This document shows, piece after piece, positions 50,528 to 61,134 of a stretch of 64,000 bases of DNA (the first letter of the stretch is position 1; each line of letters starts with the position of its first letter). The position numbers were made by a program, and so were the translations under genes. The DNA lies in the NCBI GenBank assembly GCA_900455155.1, contig UGUC01000002.1:1612001-1676000 (forward strand), given 5' to 3'. This DNA is from Providencia stuartii (GTDB lineage: Bacteria > Pseudomonadota > Gammaproteobacteria > Enterobacterales > Enterobacteriaceae). A model generated the notes under the pieces. That model saw only the letters and a program-made list of their open reading frames with translations, searched no databases and was not told the origin of the DNA.

Positions 50528-50712
50528 TTCTGCGCCTTCCTGTCAGGGTAATTATCAATAAACTGTTCAATTAATTGTAATGTCATAATCATTTAACAAC
50601 CATATCACATTATAAAGCGTTTTAGATTGAGATATCGGTGCAGTGTCACAATTAGCTGATTGGAAGGTTAAAACAAATAATAGACTAACAGCCTGAATAA
50701 TAGGCAAAAAAA

Positions 50713-50732
50713 AACAGCACTCTGAGGTGCTG
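50713..50732 (-). terminator. Terminator downstream of the putrescine permease
   Basis: AACAGCAC / GTGCTGTT with a short loop and long A/T tracts on both sides. Confidence 0.75.
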
Positions 50733-50752
50733 TTTTTATTCAATCGACTAAA

Positions 50753-52135
50753 TTAATAATCGCTCATTTGAGGCATTGGACGACGGAACATACGCGTCAA
50801 TATCGCCATATAGACCAGACCGACAGCCGTCCAAATTAAGCCATATACCATTGAATCCTCTTCGATATTTAACCATAGTACACAAACGGTCAGCGTACCA
50901 ATGACAGGCAAAATCAAATAGTTAAGGATATTCTTAATCCCATGTATACGGCGTTCACGAATGAAGAACTGGCTGATAACTGAAATGTTAACGAACGTAA
51001 ACGCAATCAGTGCACCAAAGTTAATTAATGCTGTTGCAAAGTCCATCTCAAACCAAATAGCGCCAAGTGCTAACACACCGACCATTAATACGTTATAAGA
51101 CGGAGTACGCCATCTTGGACTTACGTGGCCAAAGATTTTTTCTGGGAACACCCCATCACGCCCCATCACATACATCAAGCGAGCACTACCTGCATGTGCA
51201 GCCATACCTGAAGCTAATACGGTAACACATGAGAAAACCAAAATAATGGACTGGAAGAATGCCCCAGCAACAAATCTCATAATGTCAGGTTGTGTTTCAT
51301 TGATGTTTTTAAAGCGCGAAACATCTGGGAAAAATTGTTGTAAGAAGAATGACACGGTAATGAAAATAATCCCACCGATAAGTGCTGTCAGGAAAATAGC
51401 ACGCGGGATCACTTTACCTGCATTTGGTGTCTCTTCTGACAGAGAGCTTAACCCATCAAAACCTAAGAATGAAAAGCAGAGTATTGTCGCTCCGGCTATC
51501 AGAGGGATCAATTCCGTGTGCTCATCAGCAAATGGTCGGAAGGTCCAAACTTCACCCGTTCCTTCGCCATTCGATACACCATGAATCACAATCAAGGTAA
51601 ATACAACCATGACCCCTATTTGAATAATGGCAATCACGGTACTTAGATTAGCGATGACGTTGATACCGCGTAAGTTAGCGGCAGTCATCAGAATAACTAG
51701 CCCCACAACAAAAATAGCAGGCTCAACCGTTGGGAAGATATCTTGTAAATAAATCTTCGCTAATAATATGTTGATCATTGGCATAAAGATGTAAGACAGC
51801 AGCGAGGTCCATCCTACAAGGAAGCCAATATGTGGGCTCATTGATTTTTGAGCGTAGGTATACGCCGAGCCAGCAGATGGAAAACGTTTTACCAATTTGC
51901 CGTAGCTCAGAGCAGTAAATAGTATCGCAGCAAGTGCAATAATATAGGAAGTCGGGACGTGACCACCGGTTTTATCCGATACCATACCAAAAGTATCGAA
52001 AATCGTCATTGGCTGAATATAAGCAAGACCAATCATCACCACTTGTAACAGGGTGAGCGTTTTTGCCAGCTCTACGCGGTTGTTTGCACCAGTTTGGTTG
52101 CTACCGATGGATAATGGTACTGAATTATTTGGCAT
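50753..52135 (-). CDS. plaP: PlaP/PuuP-type putrescine:H+ symporter
   Basis: A 460-residue APC-family permease with about twelve helices. IQPMTIFDTFGMVSDKTGGHVP, YGKLVKRFPSAGSAYTYAQKS, INILLAKIYLQ and GLSSLSEETPNAGKVIPRAIFLTALIGG closely follow E. coli PlaP (YeeF), the low-affinity putrescine importer; PuuP is the other candidate. In E. coli plaP is also near sbcB. RBS GGGAGGG precedes the ATG. A small ORF upstream ends inside its start region, so coupling is likely. Confidence 0.85.
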   Translation of the reverse strand: MPNNSVPLSIGSNQTGANNRVELAKTLTLLQVVMIGLAYIQPMTIFDTFGMVSDKTGGHVPTSYIIALAAILFTALSYGKLVKRFPSAGSAYTYAQKSMSPHIGFLVGWTSLLSYIFMPMINILLAKIYLQDIFPTVEPAIFVVGLVILMTAANLRGINVIANLSTVIAIIQIGVMVVFTLIVIHGVSNGEGTGEVWTFRPFADEHTELIPLIAGATILCFSFLGFDGLSSLSEETPNAGKVIPRAIFLTALIGGIIFITVSFFLQQFFPDVSRFKNINETQPDIMRFVAGAFFQSIILVFSCVTVLASGMAAHAGSARLMYVMGRDGVFPEKIFGHVSPRWRTPSYNVLMVGVLALGAIWFEMDFATALINFGALIAFTFVNISVISQFFIRERRIHGIKNILNYLILPVIGTLTVCVLWLNIEEDSMVYGLIWTAVGLVYMAILTRMFRRPMPQMSDY

Positions 52136-52340
52136 GATAAAGCCCTCCCATAACTTTCGATTGAGTACTATTTGACCTACTTAATCGACAGTTACTGGGA
52201 AGACTTTGCATCTGCCTATAGGCAGAGAAGAAAGATGAAAGGTTAAATGGTGAAGTTGCGAAGCAGCCAATTGCTCCGTAATCATCGATGCGGCAGCCAC
52301 GGCCACCAGGCCCTGCTGCGAATGCGAAAAAGTAAGCCAT
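52125..52340 (-). CDS. Small ORF upstream of plaP, possible leader peptide (YoeI-like start)
   Basis: An open frame of 71 codons from an ATG at 52340 with GAGGA eight bases before it. It begins MAYFFAFAAGPGGRGCRIDD and its stop lies ten bases inside the permease gene. The first residues recall the tiny YoeI peptide encoded beside plaP in E. coli. A perfect palindrome TCTGCCTATAGGCAGA lies at 52211-52226 within it. It could be a polyamine-responsive leader or a small membrane protein; the C-terminal half has no obvious character. Confidence 0.5.
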   Translation of the reverse strand: MAYFFAFAAGPGGRGCRIDDYGAIGCFATSPFNLSSFFSAYRQMQSLPSNCRLSRSNSTQSKVMGGLYHAK

Positions 52341-52355
52341 GCAAGCATTCCTCAA

Positions 52356-52675
52356 ATCGGTAGCATAAAATGTTTGCTACACGTAAAAATATAATTTATC
52401 TATCCGGCCTATTATCCGGCCCCATAAAATTAAACGAACTTAAAAAGCAAAAAAAAACCGATACCGGAAATTGAGGTATCAGTCATTTTTTTAGTTCGCG
52501 CATTTTGCACTTCAAGTTATCAAATAGCAATAGGTATTGTTAAAAAAACAGACAATATTTGATGAGAATTTTTGATAAATTTGCCGATTTTGCGCTGGTA
52601 GCTAATAACTTGTTTTCTTCTATAAATTTTTGCTATTAAAAGACATTTTTTACTCTTTTTCGCACGCCAAAAAAC
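52356..52675. other. AT-rich region before the plaP leader
   Basis: About 320 bases with runs of A and T and no gene. It should hold the promoter for the plaP leader and permease; no clear regulator site is seen. Confidence 0.45.
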
Positions 52676-52705
52676 AAGGCCCTCTTAACTCAATAAGAGG
52701 GCCTT
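52676..52705 (-). terminator. Terminator of the TonB-dependent receptor gene
   Basis: Perfect 11-base stem AAGGCCCTCTT / AAGAGGGCCTT with an eight-base loop. Confidence 0.85.
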
Positions 52706-52728
52706 AATTCAGTCAGTTATCAAACTCA

Positions 52729-54702
52729 TTAGAAGTTATAGTTAATACCTATATTGTATCGACGACCTTCTAATTCAGCACCATAGTTTGTTGAGTCAAT
52801 GCGGCGATCTAGCACGTTATAGACACCACCGACAATATTTGCATTCTTGTTCAACTGGTAGCTTGCCCCTAAATCAAACAATGCATATGACGCCGTACCA
52901 TTATTCATTGTCTCACCACGGCCTTGGTAATCAGACGTTTTACCGCGGAAATTCATGCGTGCCCATGTTTGCAACTCTTCAGTTGTATCCCATGTCAATG
53001 TCGTATTACCCATATGTTTTGGCTGCTTGTTTAGCGGCTTACCTTTATTGACACCACTTCTTTGTTCAGTGTCGGTGTAAGTATAGTTCGCCGAAAACGC
53101 TAAATTATCCAGAATGCCCCAGTTAAACGTTAACTCAACACCACGCATTCTTGCTTTATCAACGTTTTCACGGTCACTAACAAAACGGTATGGCTTACCA
53201 TTATCACCAATACCATCATCTAATGTACAGTCTCTGATATTTGCATTGCTATTATCACAGCGTCTAACTTCTGTAATTTTATCTTTGAAATCGGTATTAT
53301 AGATCGTGATCCCTGCGGTAATATTGTCTTGGTTATTCCAAATTACACCAATTTCTTCTGTAACACTTTTCTCCGGTTTCAAATTCGGGTTACCGTAAAT
53401 CACTGCGTTACCTGCGCGCCCACCCGTTGATTGCCCCCAGTCTGCTGAAGATTGACGTAAGTCAGGTGCTTTATAACCTGTAGACACACCACCTTTGATG
53501 GTCCATTGGTCGTCAGCATGCCAAACACCATAAAGACGAGGTGTCCAGTGAGTACCATAGTTTTCGTCTTTATCCATACGGATACCGCCGGTTAAAGCGA
53601 AATCATTGGTCATTAACCATTCATCTTCCGCAAACAGCGCCCAGCTATAACGGTCAAGTTTGTTTAGTGCAAATTTATTATCACCTGCTTCTAATTTTTC
53701 CTTACGATATTGGCCACCTAAACTTAAACTGTGGTCACCAATTAAGAAGACACTTTGATTACGTATGATGAGATCATCAAATTTCATCTTACGAGTTGGG
53801 TTCTTAGTTTCATCGTATTGAATATAAGTATCAGTGTTAGCTAGGTCATAAACCCCTGTATGAGTTAATGCAGTATGCGTCATCTCATATTTACTAAAGC
53901 TGCTACTATCACCTTCTTTATACGTATAGCCTTCACGATAGTCCCTATGCTGGCTATCTTTTTTGAAATCCAAATCAAAGGTGTTCTTTTCATCTGGTGT
54001 TAATGACAGTGTTCCACCACCACTTGCAACGATTTGACGACCGAAACCATCAACGATTTTATCTTCACCACGGTGTGAATATTGACCGCTAAGCTTCACG
54101 CCTAACAAGCCATCAATCAGTGGACCAGAAGTATAGAAACTGCCTTGTCCAGTGTTTCCTGAATTTCTACGCTCAGTAATTGTCGTATCAGCACGTAAAC
54201 TTGTCGTCCACTCTTGCTGCACACGGCGAGTAATAATGTTAATTACCCCACCCATAGCATCAGAACCATAGAGGGAAGACATAGGCCCACGAACAACTTC
54301 AATACGTTCTATTGCAGGTAGTGGTGGCAGCCATCCCTGTTCGATACCTGAACCGTCACTATTTGGGCGCGTACTGCGCGTATCAACACGCTTACCATCA
54401 ATCAAGATCATCGTGTATTTTGCATCCATACCACGAATACTGATATCTGAACTACTACCGCCGCCGGTGACTAGAACGCCCGGAACGTCTTTCAATGCAT
54501 CGGTGACATCACGGTAAGCTTTATTTTCTAGTTGCTCACGCGTTACCACAGAAATAGACGCCGGTGCATCTTCAATTTTTTGTTGGAAGCCAGATGCGGT
54601 GGTAACCATAATCGTGTCTTTACTATCATCCGCAAATACAGGGGCTGCTGTGATTGCCGCAATAACGCTTATTGCAATTTTTCTTTTATTGAAAACTACC
54701 AT
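52729..54702 (-). CDS. TonB-dependent siderophore receptor, IrgA/CirA-like
   Basis: An outer-membrane receptor of about 657 residues. The signal peptide ends near VFADD; a TonB box DTIMVTTAS follows, then the plug (APASISVVTREQLENKAYRDVTDAL, GVLVTGGGSSSDISIRGM, IERIEVVRGPMSSLYGSDAMGGVINIITRR) and a beta-barrel ending in the aromatic GINYNF. It is close to Vibrio IrgA, the catecholate (enterobactin) receptor, including RPNSDGSGIEQGWLPP. The start at 54702 is chosen over one six bases earlier. It lies downstream of a siderophore ABC transporter; the ligand is inferred. Confidence 0.85.
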   Translation of the reverse strand: MVVFNKRKIAISVIAAITAAPVFADDSKDTIMVTTASGFQQKIEDAPASISVVTREQLENKAYRDVTDALKDVPGVLVTGGGSSSDISIRGMDAKYTMILIDGKRVDTRSTRPNSDGSGIEQGWLPPLPAIERIEVVRGPMSSLYGSDAMGGVINIITRRVQQEWTTSLRADTTITERRNSGNTGQGSFYTSGPLIDGLLGVKLSGQYSHRGEDKIVDGFGRQIVASGGGTLSLTPDEKNTFDLDFKKDSQHRDYREGYTYKEGDSSSFSKYEMTHTALTHTGVYDLANTDTYIQYDETKNPTRKMKFDDLIIRNQSVFLIGDHSLSLGGQYRKEKLEAGDNKFALNKLDRYSWALFAEDEWLMTNDFALTGGIRMDKDENYGTHWTPRLYGVWHADDQWTIKGGVSTGYKAPDLRQSSADWGQSTGGRAGNAVIYGNPNLKPEKSVTEEIGVIWNNQDNITAGITIYNTDFKDKITEVRRCDNSNANIRDCTLDDGIGDNGKPYRFVSDRENVDKARMRGVELTFNWGILDNLAFSANYTYTDTEQRSGVNKGKPLNKQPKHMGNTTLTWDTTEELQTWARMNFRGKTSDYQGRGETMNNGTASYALFDLGASYQLNKNANIVGGVYNVLDRRIDSTNYGAELEGRRYNIGINYNF

Positions 54703-54775
54703 TCCCAACTCTCCAAGAGATAATTTTGATTTGAATTTTGATATGACATAAGCTCAATATTCGGGTCTATAACCC

Positions 54776-54795
54776 TATCATTACTATTATTATTT
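54776..54795 (-). promoter_or_regulatory. Possible Fur box upstream of the receptor gene
   Basis: TATCATTACTATTATTATT matches about 12 of 19 positions of the Fur consensus in very AT-rich DNA, so it may be chance. Fur control of such a receptor would be expected. Confidence 0.3.
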
Positions 54796-54966
54796 TTTTG
54801 GTTATTAGATAATAAAAATTACCCATAGAAAATTTATGGTAAATACTATTTGTATATATTGAAATTTTCTATAACTAATTATCGCTAGAAAAATATAACC
54901 TTTATTCTCTTATTCAATTAATAGTGCCAATCTAAATTTCATTGACACTATTAATTTATATCAAAA

Positions 54967-55755
54967 CTAGCTCGCTAACTTATCCACTAAGCCATCAATT
55001 AAAACTTGTGGTACCCCTTGAGAACAGCGCTCTATTCGCCCCCTAACACCGTACACATCAGCCAAGCTATCTGGCGTAATCACGGCCTCTGGTTCACCTT
55101 GAGCAATCAGTTTGCCTTTTTTTAGCATTAAAACATGTTCAGCATGTCTTAACGCAATATTGATATCATGAACCACAACCACCGTAATAATATTGCGACG
55201 CTTTGTTTCTTTCGCCACTAAATCCATAACGTGATATTGGTAATTTAAATCTAATGCACTTAATGGCTCATCTAATAACAATAAGTTTGGTTGACGAATT
55301 AATGATTGTGCCAAACCAACCAATTGCTTTTGACCACCTGATAATTGGTCTAAATAACTTAATGCTAAATGTTCAATACCTAATTGACGCAATAAATGCA
55401 TCACTTCATCTTTACTATTTTCATTACTCAGACCACCCGATGCTCTTTGAGCAACGATCACTGATTCCAAGACATAAAGATGAACACCTGCTGGTAAGCT
55501 TTGAGGTAAATAGACAACATTTTGCGCACGCTGAGCAAAGTTTTGCTGTGTTAAATCCATTCCATCTAACAGCAATTGCCCTGTAGCTTTATTTAAACCA
55601 GCCAAAGAGCGCAGCAGAGTCGATTTGCCGCTTCCATTTGGCCCTAATAACACAGTGATCTGACCTCTTGGTAAAGCTTCTGTTGTCAGCCCTTCAATCA
55701 CAGGGTTTTTAGGATAACCTGCATTAAAGCGATTAATAATCAGGCCATCTGTCAT
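54967..55755 (-). CDS. Ferric-siderophore ABC transporter ATPase
   Basis: A 262-residue FepC/FecE-type ATPase. Walker A GPNGSGKST (about residue 37), LSGGQKQLVGLAQSL signature, Walker B LLLLDEPLSALD and VVHDINIALRHAEHV. It overlaps the permease gene by four bases. Energises iron-siderophore import across the inner membrane. Confidence 0.92.
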   Translation of the reverse strand: MTDGLIINRFNAGYPKNPVIEGLTTEALPRGQITVLLGPNGSGKSTLLRSLAGLNKATGQLLLDGMDLTQQNFAQRAQNVVYLPQSLPAGVHLYVLESVIVAQRASGGLSNENSKDEVMHLLRQLGIEHLALSYLDQLSGGQKQLVGLAQSLIRQPNLLLLDEPLSALDLNYQYHVMDLVAKETKRRNIITVVVVHDINIALRHAEHVLMLKKGKLIAQGEPEAVITPDSLADVYGVRGRIERCSQGVPQVLIDGLVDKLAS

Positions 55756-56846
55756 GACACACTACCTCTATGACGTAAAATAATACTTAAGAAGAACGGT
55801 ACACCAACGAGTGAGGTCACAATACCAACAGGAATAATGACACCCGGTATAATATTTTTAGATGCAATAGATGCCATGGATAAGACTAAGGCACCAATTA
55901 ATGCGCTTGCTGGCAAATAAAAGCGGTGATCTTCACCAAACATCAAGCGCGCGATATGAGGAGCAACCAGACCGATAAAGGCGATAGGCCCCACAAATGC
56001 GACTGCCAACGCTGATAAGATACTGATACGCAACAATGTGGTTAAACGTAACCGACGGACATCAATACCAAAACTAATCGCTCGGTCTTCGCCCAACCTC
56101 AGTGCGGTCAGTTTCCATGAACTCATCATCGCCAATGGGAAAATTAGAGCAAAGACGAGTGTCATCACCCCGAGTTTTACCCATGTTGCTTTTGAAAGGC
56201 TCCCCATTGTCCAGAATACTAGACCTTGCAGAGTGTCCTCTGTGGCAATAAATTGCATCATTGAAACTAAAGCATTAAAGGTAAATACCAATGCGATCCC
56301 AAACAATACGACACCCGATGTTGCAACGCGCGTCCAACGGGTCACCGCATCTAACATCAGTGCAGCCAATAGTGCAAAAATAAAGGCATTCGCTGAAATT
56401 ACCCACTGATCAGGCACACCAGGAATAGCAATACCGGAAACAATCGCTAATGCCGCACCGAAAGCAGCGGCATTGGAAACACCGAGGGTAAATGGACTTG
56501 CCAACGGGTTATTCAAGATAGTTTGCATCTCGGCCCCAGCAAGGCCAAGTGACATGCCAATCACAACGGCCATAAGGGCATAAGGCAAACGGATATCCCA
56601 AACAATCACACGAGTTCCCGCTTCTACAGATTCAGGGGATACGATGGTTTGCCATAATTTTTCCAGCGATAAGCCGGATGGGCCTAATGTGAAATCAATA
56701 ACCAATGATAATAAGATTGCAGCGATGATCACGGCAATCCATGCTACCCTACGACGTAACATTTTTTGATAATGCTGCTTCACACCATTATCATTTTCTC
56801 TCACTGACGGCTTAACAGTTGATATAGACTCGGTAGTAAGACTCAT
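55752..56846 (-). CDS. Ferric-siderophore ABC transporter permease (FecCD family)
   Basis: A 364-residue FecCD/BtuC-family permease with an extended N-terminus and about ten helices. Typical segments: LPYALMAVVIGMSLGLAGAEMQTILNNPLASPFTLGVSNAAAFGA, and FVGPIAFIGLVAPHIARLMFGEDHR. A single permease gene implies a homodimer. It lies 18 bases after the binding-protein gene. Confidence 0.92.
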   Translation of the reverse strand: MSLTTESISTVKPSVRENDNGVKQHYQKMLRRRVAWIAVIIAAILLSLVIDFTLGPSGLSLEKLWQTIVSPESVEAGTRVIVWDIRLPYALMAVVIGMSLGLAGAEMQTILNNPLASPFTLGVSNAAAFGAALAIVSGIAIPGVPDQWVISANAFIFALLAALMLDAVTRWTRVATSGVVLFGIALVFTFNALVSMMQFIATEDTLQGLVFWTMGSLSKATWVKLGVMTLVFALIFPLAMMSSWKLTALRLGEDRAISFGIDVRRLRLTTLLRISILSALAVAFVGPIAFIGLVAPHIARLMFGEDHRFYLPASALIGALVLSMASIASKNIIPGVIIPVGIVTSLVGVPFFLSIILRHRGSVS

Positions 56847-56864
56847 TATTATTACCTACAAAAT

Positions 56865-57999
56865 TTACTTCTCACTTACCCAATAGATGCCGGTTGGCTC
56901 AACTGCAAGAAATTGGCTATGTAATTCATTCAAGGTTTTTTGCGGATCCAGATCAGCAAACTGCTCCGGATAGAACCATTTAGCAAATACTTGAGTCGCT
57001 AATACGTTGTAGGGAGAATTGTAATAGTTATGCCAAATTGCATAGTCTTTGCCATCTTTCACCGCTGACAAAGAGCTAATTCCTTTGCGTTCAGTAATTT
57101 TTTTTCAAGCTACTTTTTGCATCTTCAACAGTGCCTTGTGCCCCTAATTGCACTCCGACATCTTTACTGCCGGGAGCTTTAGCACCTGTTGCGATATAAA
57201 TTTGTGGGTCAACAGCGATAACCTTTTCTAGGTTCATATTACCCAAAGCACCGGGTAGCACATCTTTGGCGATATTTTTCCCACCCGCTAGGTCGATAAA
57301 ATTCCCCATGTTCCCGTTGCCTGCGGTTCCACAACAATCTTCAAATGCACCAGCACGTAAATCAATAAACACGGTAGGCTTTTTATCTTCAGGGATTTTA
57401 CTGGTGATATCCGTCACTAATTTTTGATTTTTTTCGTAAAAATCAGCATATTTTTCTGCAGTCTGTTCGCGATTTAATGCTTTCCCAAGCATACGGATAC
57501 TCGGTAGCGTGTTTTGCAGTGGATTGTCTCTAAAATCAACAAACACAACAGGCACACCCGCCTTTTCTAACTGCCCTACTAACTCACTATTTTTACCGGG
57601 GCCATGACCAGAGAGGCCAAAAATCGCAATGTCTGGATTCAGTGTTAATACTTTTTCGGCACTGACACTATCAGCGCTGGTATTACCAATTAATGGAATA
57701 TTATCAATTTGAGGGAACTTAGCTTTATAAGCCGCGTAAGTTTGTGGATCAAGTTTACGTAAGTCGCCTTGCCAGCCAACAATTCTATCAAGCGGTTTAT
57801 CGCCTTCAAGTAAAGCAATTGCACTCAACAAACGGCCTTCACCAAGTAAGATACGATTAACATTATCAGGTACTTCAACCGTTCTACCAGCAACATCAGT
57901 AACTGTTGCAGCCAATGAGCTAATACTGATACTCATCACAGAGCCTGCAAATAATGCTAAACCTATCCCTTTTGCTAACGACTTTGCCATCAACTTCAC
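56865..57999 (-). CDS. Ferric-siderophore ABC transporter substrate-binding protein (single frameshift)
   Basis: A periplasmic binding protein of the FecB/FepB type with signal peptide (MAKSLAKGIGLALFAGSVMS...LAA). TDVAGRTVEVPDNVNRILL opens the mature domain, and a CC pair occurs in FEDCCGTAGNGNM. The frame stops after SSLKKNY; removing one T from 57098-57105 restores KITERKGISSLSAVKDGKDYAIWHNYYNSPYN. 377 residues from the GTG at 57999, which follows GGAGG by six bases. First gene of the SBP-permease-ATPase operon. Confidence 0.88.
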
Positions 58000-58047
58000 A
58001 TCAAACCTCCTTATCCCCTTTATTTTGGTGCCCATAACAATAAAGCA

Positions 58048-58063
58048 AATAAGAATACTTATC
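58048..58063 (-). promoter_or_regulatory. Possible Fur box upstream of the siderophore transporter operon
   Basis: AATAAGAATACTTATC, an ATAAG/CTTAT dyad just before the binding-protein start; partial likeness to a Fur site. Confidence 0.35.
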
Positions 58064-58238
58064 AATACGATTGCTGATTTAATTCCATCTATGTATTGAA
58101 TTGTGATCGTGGACGAAAATTTTTGTTAATCAATTGATAAATTGGCTATTTCGTCTTTAAAAAAGAAGATAACGCCAGACTCAGCATGCAAAGCATATCA
58201 TGAGGAAACGACCCGATTATTCGGTTTTTCCCATTATA

Positions 58239-58293
58239 AAAAATGCCAATCAACGTTCGAACTGACCCCAGTTCATTGTTGATTGGCATTTTT
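58239..58293 (-). terminator. Long nested hairpin, terminator of lysP
   Basis: A 14-base outer stem AAATGCCAATCAAC / GTTGATTGGCATTT encloses an inner GAACT / AGTTC stem. A T-run follows on the minus strand. Confidence 0.8.
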
Positions 58294-58338
58294 ATTTATA
58301 ACTTACTGTTATTGAATATGTGTAAATAATTTAAGCAA

Positions 58339-59830
58339 TTATTTATTCAGATTTTCACGGTAGCTTGGGAATTCCATGTCTTTATAACGAATAATTGACG
58401 TTTTTTTTGGCTATTTTATAGCCAAACCAAATTGCTAAAAATAATGGAATACCAATATAAGTGGCTGTAACCCCTACCCAATCAATTTTATCTTCTAAAA
58501 ACGCTTGATAGTTTTGCCCTAATGTAATCACTAAACAGAGAACAAAAGCAAAGATAGGACCAATTGGGAAGAAGCCCGAACGATAAGGTAAGTCATTAAT
58601 ATCCTTACCTTGCGCAATATAACCTTTACGGAAACGATAATGGCTAATTGCAATCCCCAACCAAGCAATAAACCCTGTCATACCTGAAGTATTCAGTAGC
58701 CATAAGTAGACAGTTTGGTTACCAAACATTGAACTTAAGAAGCACAGAGCAGCAATTACCGTAGTGGCAAATAGCGCATAACGCGGTACCCCACCTTTTG
58801 AGAGGCGAGCAAAAATGCGTGGTGCTTTACCTTCACGGGCTAAGGTATACAGCATACGTGTTGAGGCGTACATCCCTGAGTTACCTGCCGATAGTACCGC
58901 CGTTAAAATAACCGCATTCATTACTGCTGCTGCCGATAGCAACCCAGCATTTTCAAATACTAAGGTAAATGGGCTAACACTAATATCTTTAACATCATTG
59001 CGCAGTAGATTAGGATCTGTATATGGAATAATCAAACTAATGATCAAGATTGCAAAGATATAGAACAAAAGGATACGCCAAAATACTTTACGTACTGCTT
59101 TAGGGATATTCTTCGCAGGGTCTTGAGATTCACCCGCGGCGATACCAATCAGTTCGGTTCCTTGGAAAGAGAAGCCGACAATCATCGCCACACCAATCAT
59201 GGCAGAGAAACCACCAGCAAATGGTGCATCCCCGATGGTCCAGTTATGCCATCCCGCATTTTCAGCACCACTCATGATACCAAAAATCATCAATACGCCG
59301 ACAACGATGAAAATAACAACGGTTGTCACTTTAATGAGTGAGAACCAATATTCTGCCTCACCAAACCCTTTAACAGAAATATAGTTCAGTAAGAAAATGA
59401 CGGCTAAAAATATTGCGCTCCAAATCCAACCCGGCGTATCAGGGAACCAGTAAGTCATGACCAGTTGCGCGGCAACCAAGTCGACAGCAATAGTTACAGC
59501 CCAGTTATACCAATAGTTCCAGCCTAATGCGAAACCAAAACCTTCATCAACATATTTAGCGCCATAGGTCGCGAAAGAACCTGACACTGGCATATAAGCC
59601 GCAAGTTCACCTAAGCTGGTCATCAAAAAATAGACCATTAAGCCGATAATTGCATAAGAAAGAAGCGCCCCGCCGGGACCTGCTTGTGCAACGGTTGCAC
59701 CGGATGCAACAAAGAGGCCGGTGCCAATGGAGCCGCCAATGGCAATCATTGCAAGATGGCGAGCTTTCAACTCACGACGTAATTTGCTTTGTCCGCTACC
59801 TTGTACCGTAGTGGTTTGTTGTTCTGACAT
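58339..59830 (-). CDS. lysP: Lysine-specific permease LysP (frameshift near 3' end)
   Basis: An APC-family lysine:H+ symporter with twelve helices. LKARHLAMIAIGGSIGTGLFVASG and GSFATYGAKYVDEGFGFALGWNYWYNW are the typical N-terminal helices; E. coli LysP also senses lysine for CadC. An extra T in 58411-58418 ends the raw frame early; repaired, KKTSIIRYKDMEFPSYRENLNK follows, aligning with the RYSEMKFP end of E. coli LysP, giving 496 residues. Order lysP-yeiE-yeiH-nfo is as in E. coli. Confidence 0.94.
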
Positions 59831-60045
59831 CTGTTCCCTGTTTTTCTTTATTTAATCAATATTGAAGGAATTCTAGCAAAACATCCTGTCAGAACTAAGT
59901 AACTCTTGGCAGTTATAAGATACCTTCATAATCCCAACGGAATTATTAGTAAAACACTTATATCCTATGCATCATAGTTCAAATAACAACCTTGTTGACC
60001 ATTTGGGTTTATACGATCCATAAACTTTGTTAAATCAGCAACACA

Positions 60046-60909
60046 TTACTTGCAATAATCTAATAAGTTTTTAATTGCATTAGATAAATGTTTTTGGCGG
60101 TGATAAATCAAATACAGTGTTCGCTGTAACTGTAGCCCTTCAACCTCTAGCTCTACTAACGACCCGTTCGTCAATTGCTCCTCAATAACGCGTCTTGATA
60201 AGCAACTGATCCCCATACCAAAGCGAACTGCATGCTTAATAGCCTCCGAATTACCAAGCTCCATAAAAATATGAAAACCCGGTAAATGAGCAAATAACAG
60301 CTGATCGAGCACATCTCGTGTACCTGAGCCTCTTTCACGCAGCACCCAAGGCGCATCACGTAACTCTTTTAAGGTGAGTGCTCTTCCCGCCAATGGATTA
60401 CTAGGAGCCGCAAATATCACCAATTCATCTTTTAGCCATGGTTCGGTAATTAACTCGGGGCTATGGCACACGCCTTCAATAAGACCCACATCAGCGCGAA
60501 ATTCCATCACCGCTTTAATAACTTCCTCTGTATTACTGATATTTAACTCTAATGGGATCGTCGGGTGGTCACGACGATACTCCGCCAGCAGTGATGGCAG
60601 CATGTAATTACCAATTGTGGTACTGGCAGCGAGACGCACCGCCCCCATCTCTTTTTTGAATAATTGTTCTACTTCCAACGCTTGTTCAAGCAACGCCAAT
60701 GCCTTGGGATAGAGCAGCCGACCATGCTCATTAGTCACAAGCCGTTTGCCTACTCGATCAAACAGTTGTACTCCAAGTTGCCCTTCAAGGTCGGTCAACG
60801 ACGCACTTACAGCAGATTGCGATAAAGCGAGTAATTGGGATGCTTGCGTCGTGGAGCCACTTTTTAGTACTTCCGTAAATACCTCGAGTTGCCTAAGTGT
60901 TATTCGCAT
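60046..60909 (-). CDS. yeiE: LysR-type regulator YeiE
   Basis: A 287-residue LysR-family regulator. The N-terminal winged helix-turn-helix ([35 protein letters not shown]) is nearly that of E. coli YeiE; the effector domain follows. The start at 60909 is chosen over one 24 bases upstream by match to E. coli. It diverges from yeiH and may regulate it; in E. coli YeiE is linked to sulfite and amino acid/iron responses. Confidence 0.92.
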   Translation of the reverse strand: MRITLRQLEVFTEVLKSGSTTQASQLLALSQSAVSASLTDLEGQLGVQLFDRVGKRLVTNEHGRLLYPKALALLEQALEVEQLFKKEMGAVRLAASTTIGNYMLPSLLAEYRRDHPTIPLELNISNTEEVIKAVMEFRADVGLIEGVCHSPELITEPWLKDELVIFAAPSNPLAGRALTLKELRDAPWVLRERGSGTRDVLDQLLFAHLPGFHIFMELGNSEAIKHAVRFGMGISCLSRRVIEEQLTNGSLVELEVEGLQLQRTLYLIYHRQKHLSNAIKNLLDYCK

Positions 60910-61134
60910 ACAGGTAGCCCCAACATTGTTCACTAGAGTTTGTAATAATATTGTTAATATTAACGATTTATTACCAACTTACCAGAAGAAACTTATAACC
61001 AGAAATTCAGATAGATTATATATAAACAATCAATTTAAATTATTATAGTTTTTGTTATATGCTTATTCCAAAATTATCTATACCCTGAATAAACCGCTTT
61101 ATGAAGGGTATTAGTCGTAACTAAAGGTAAGGTT

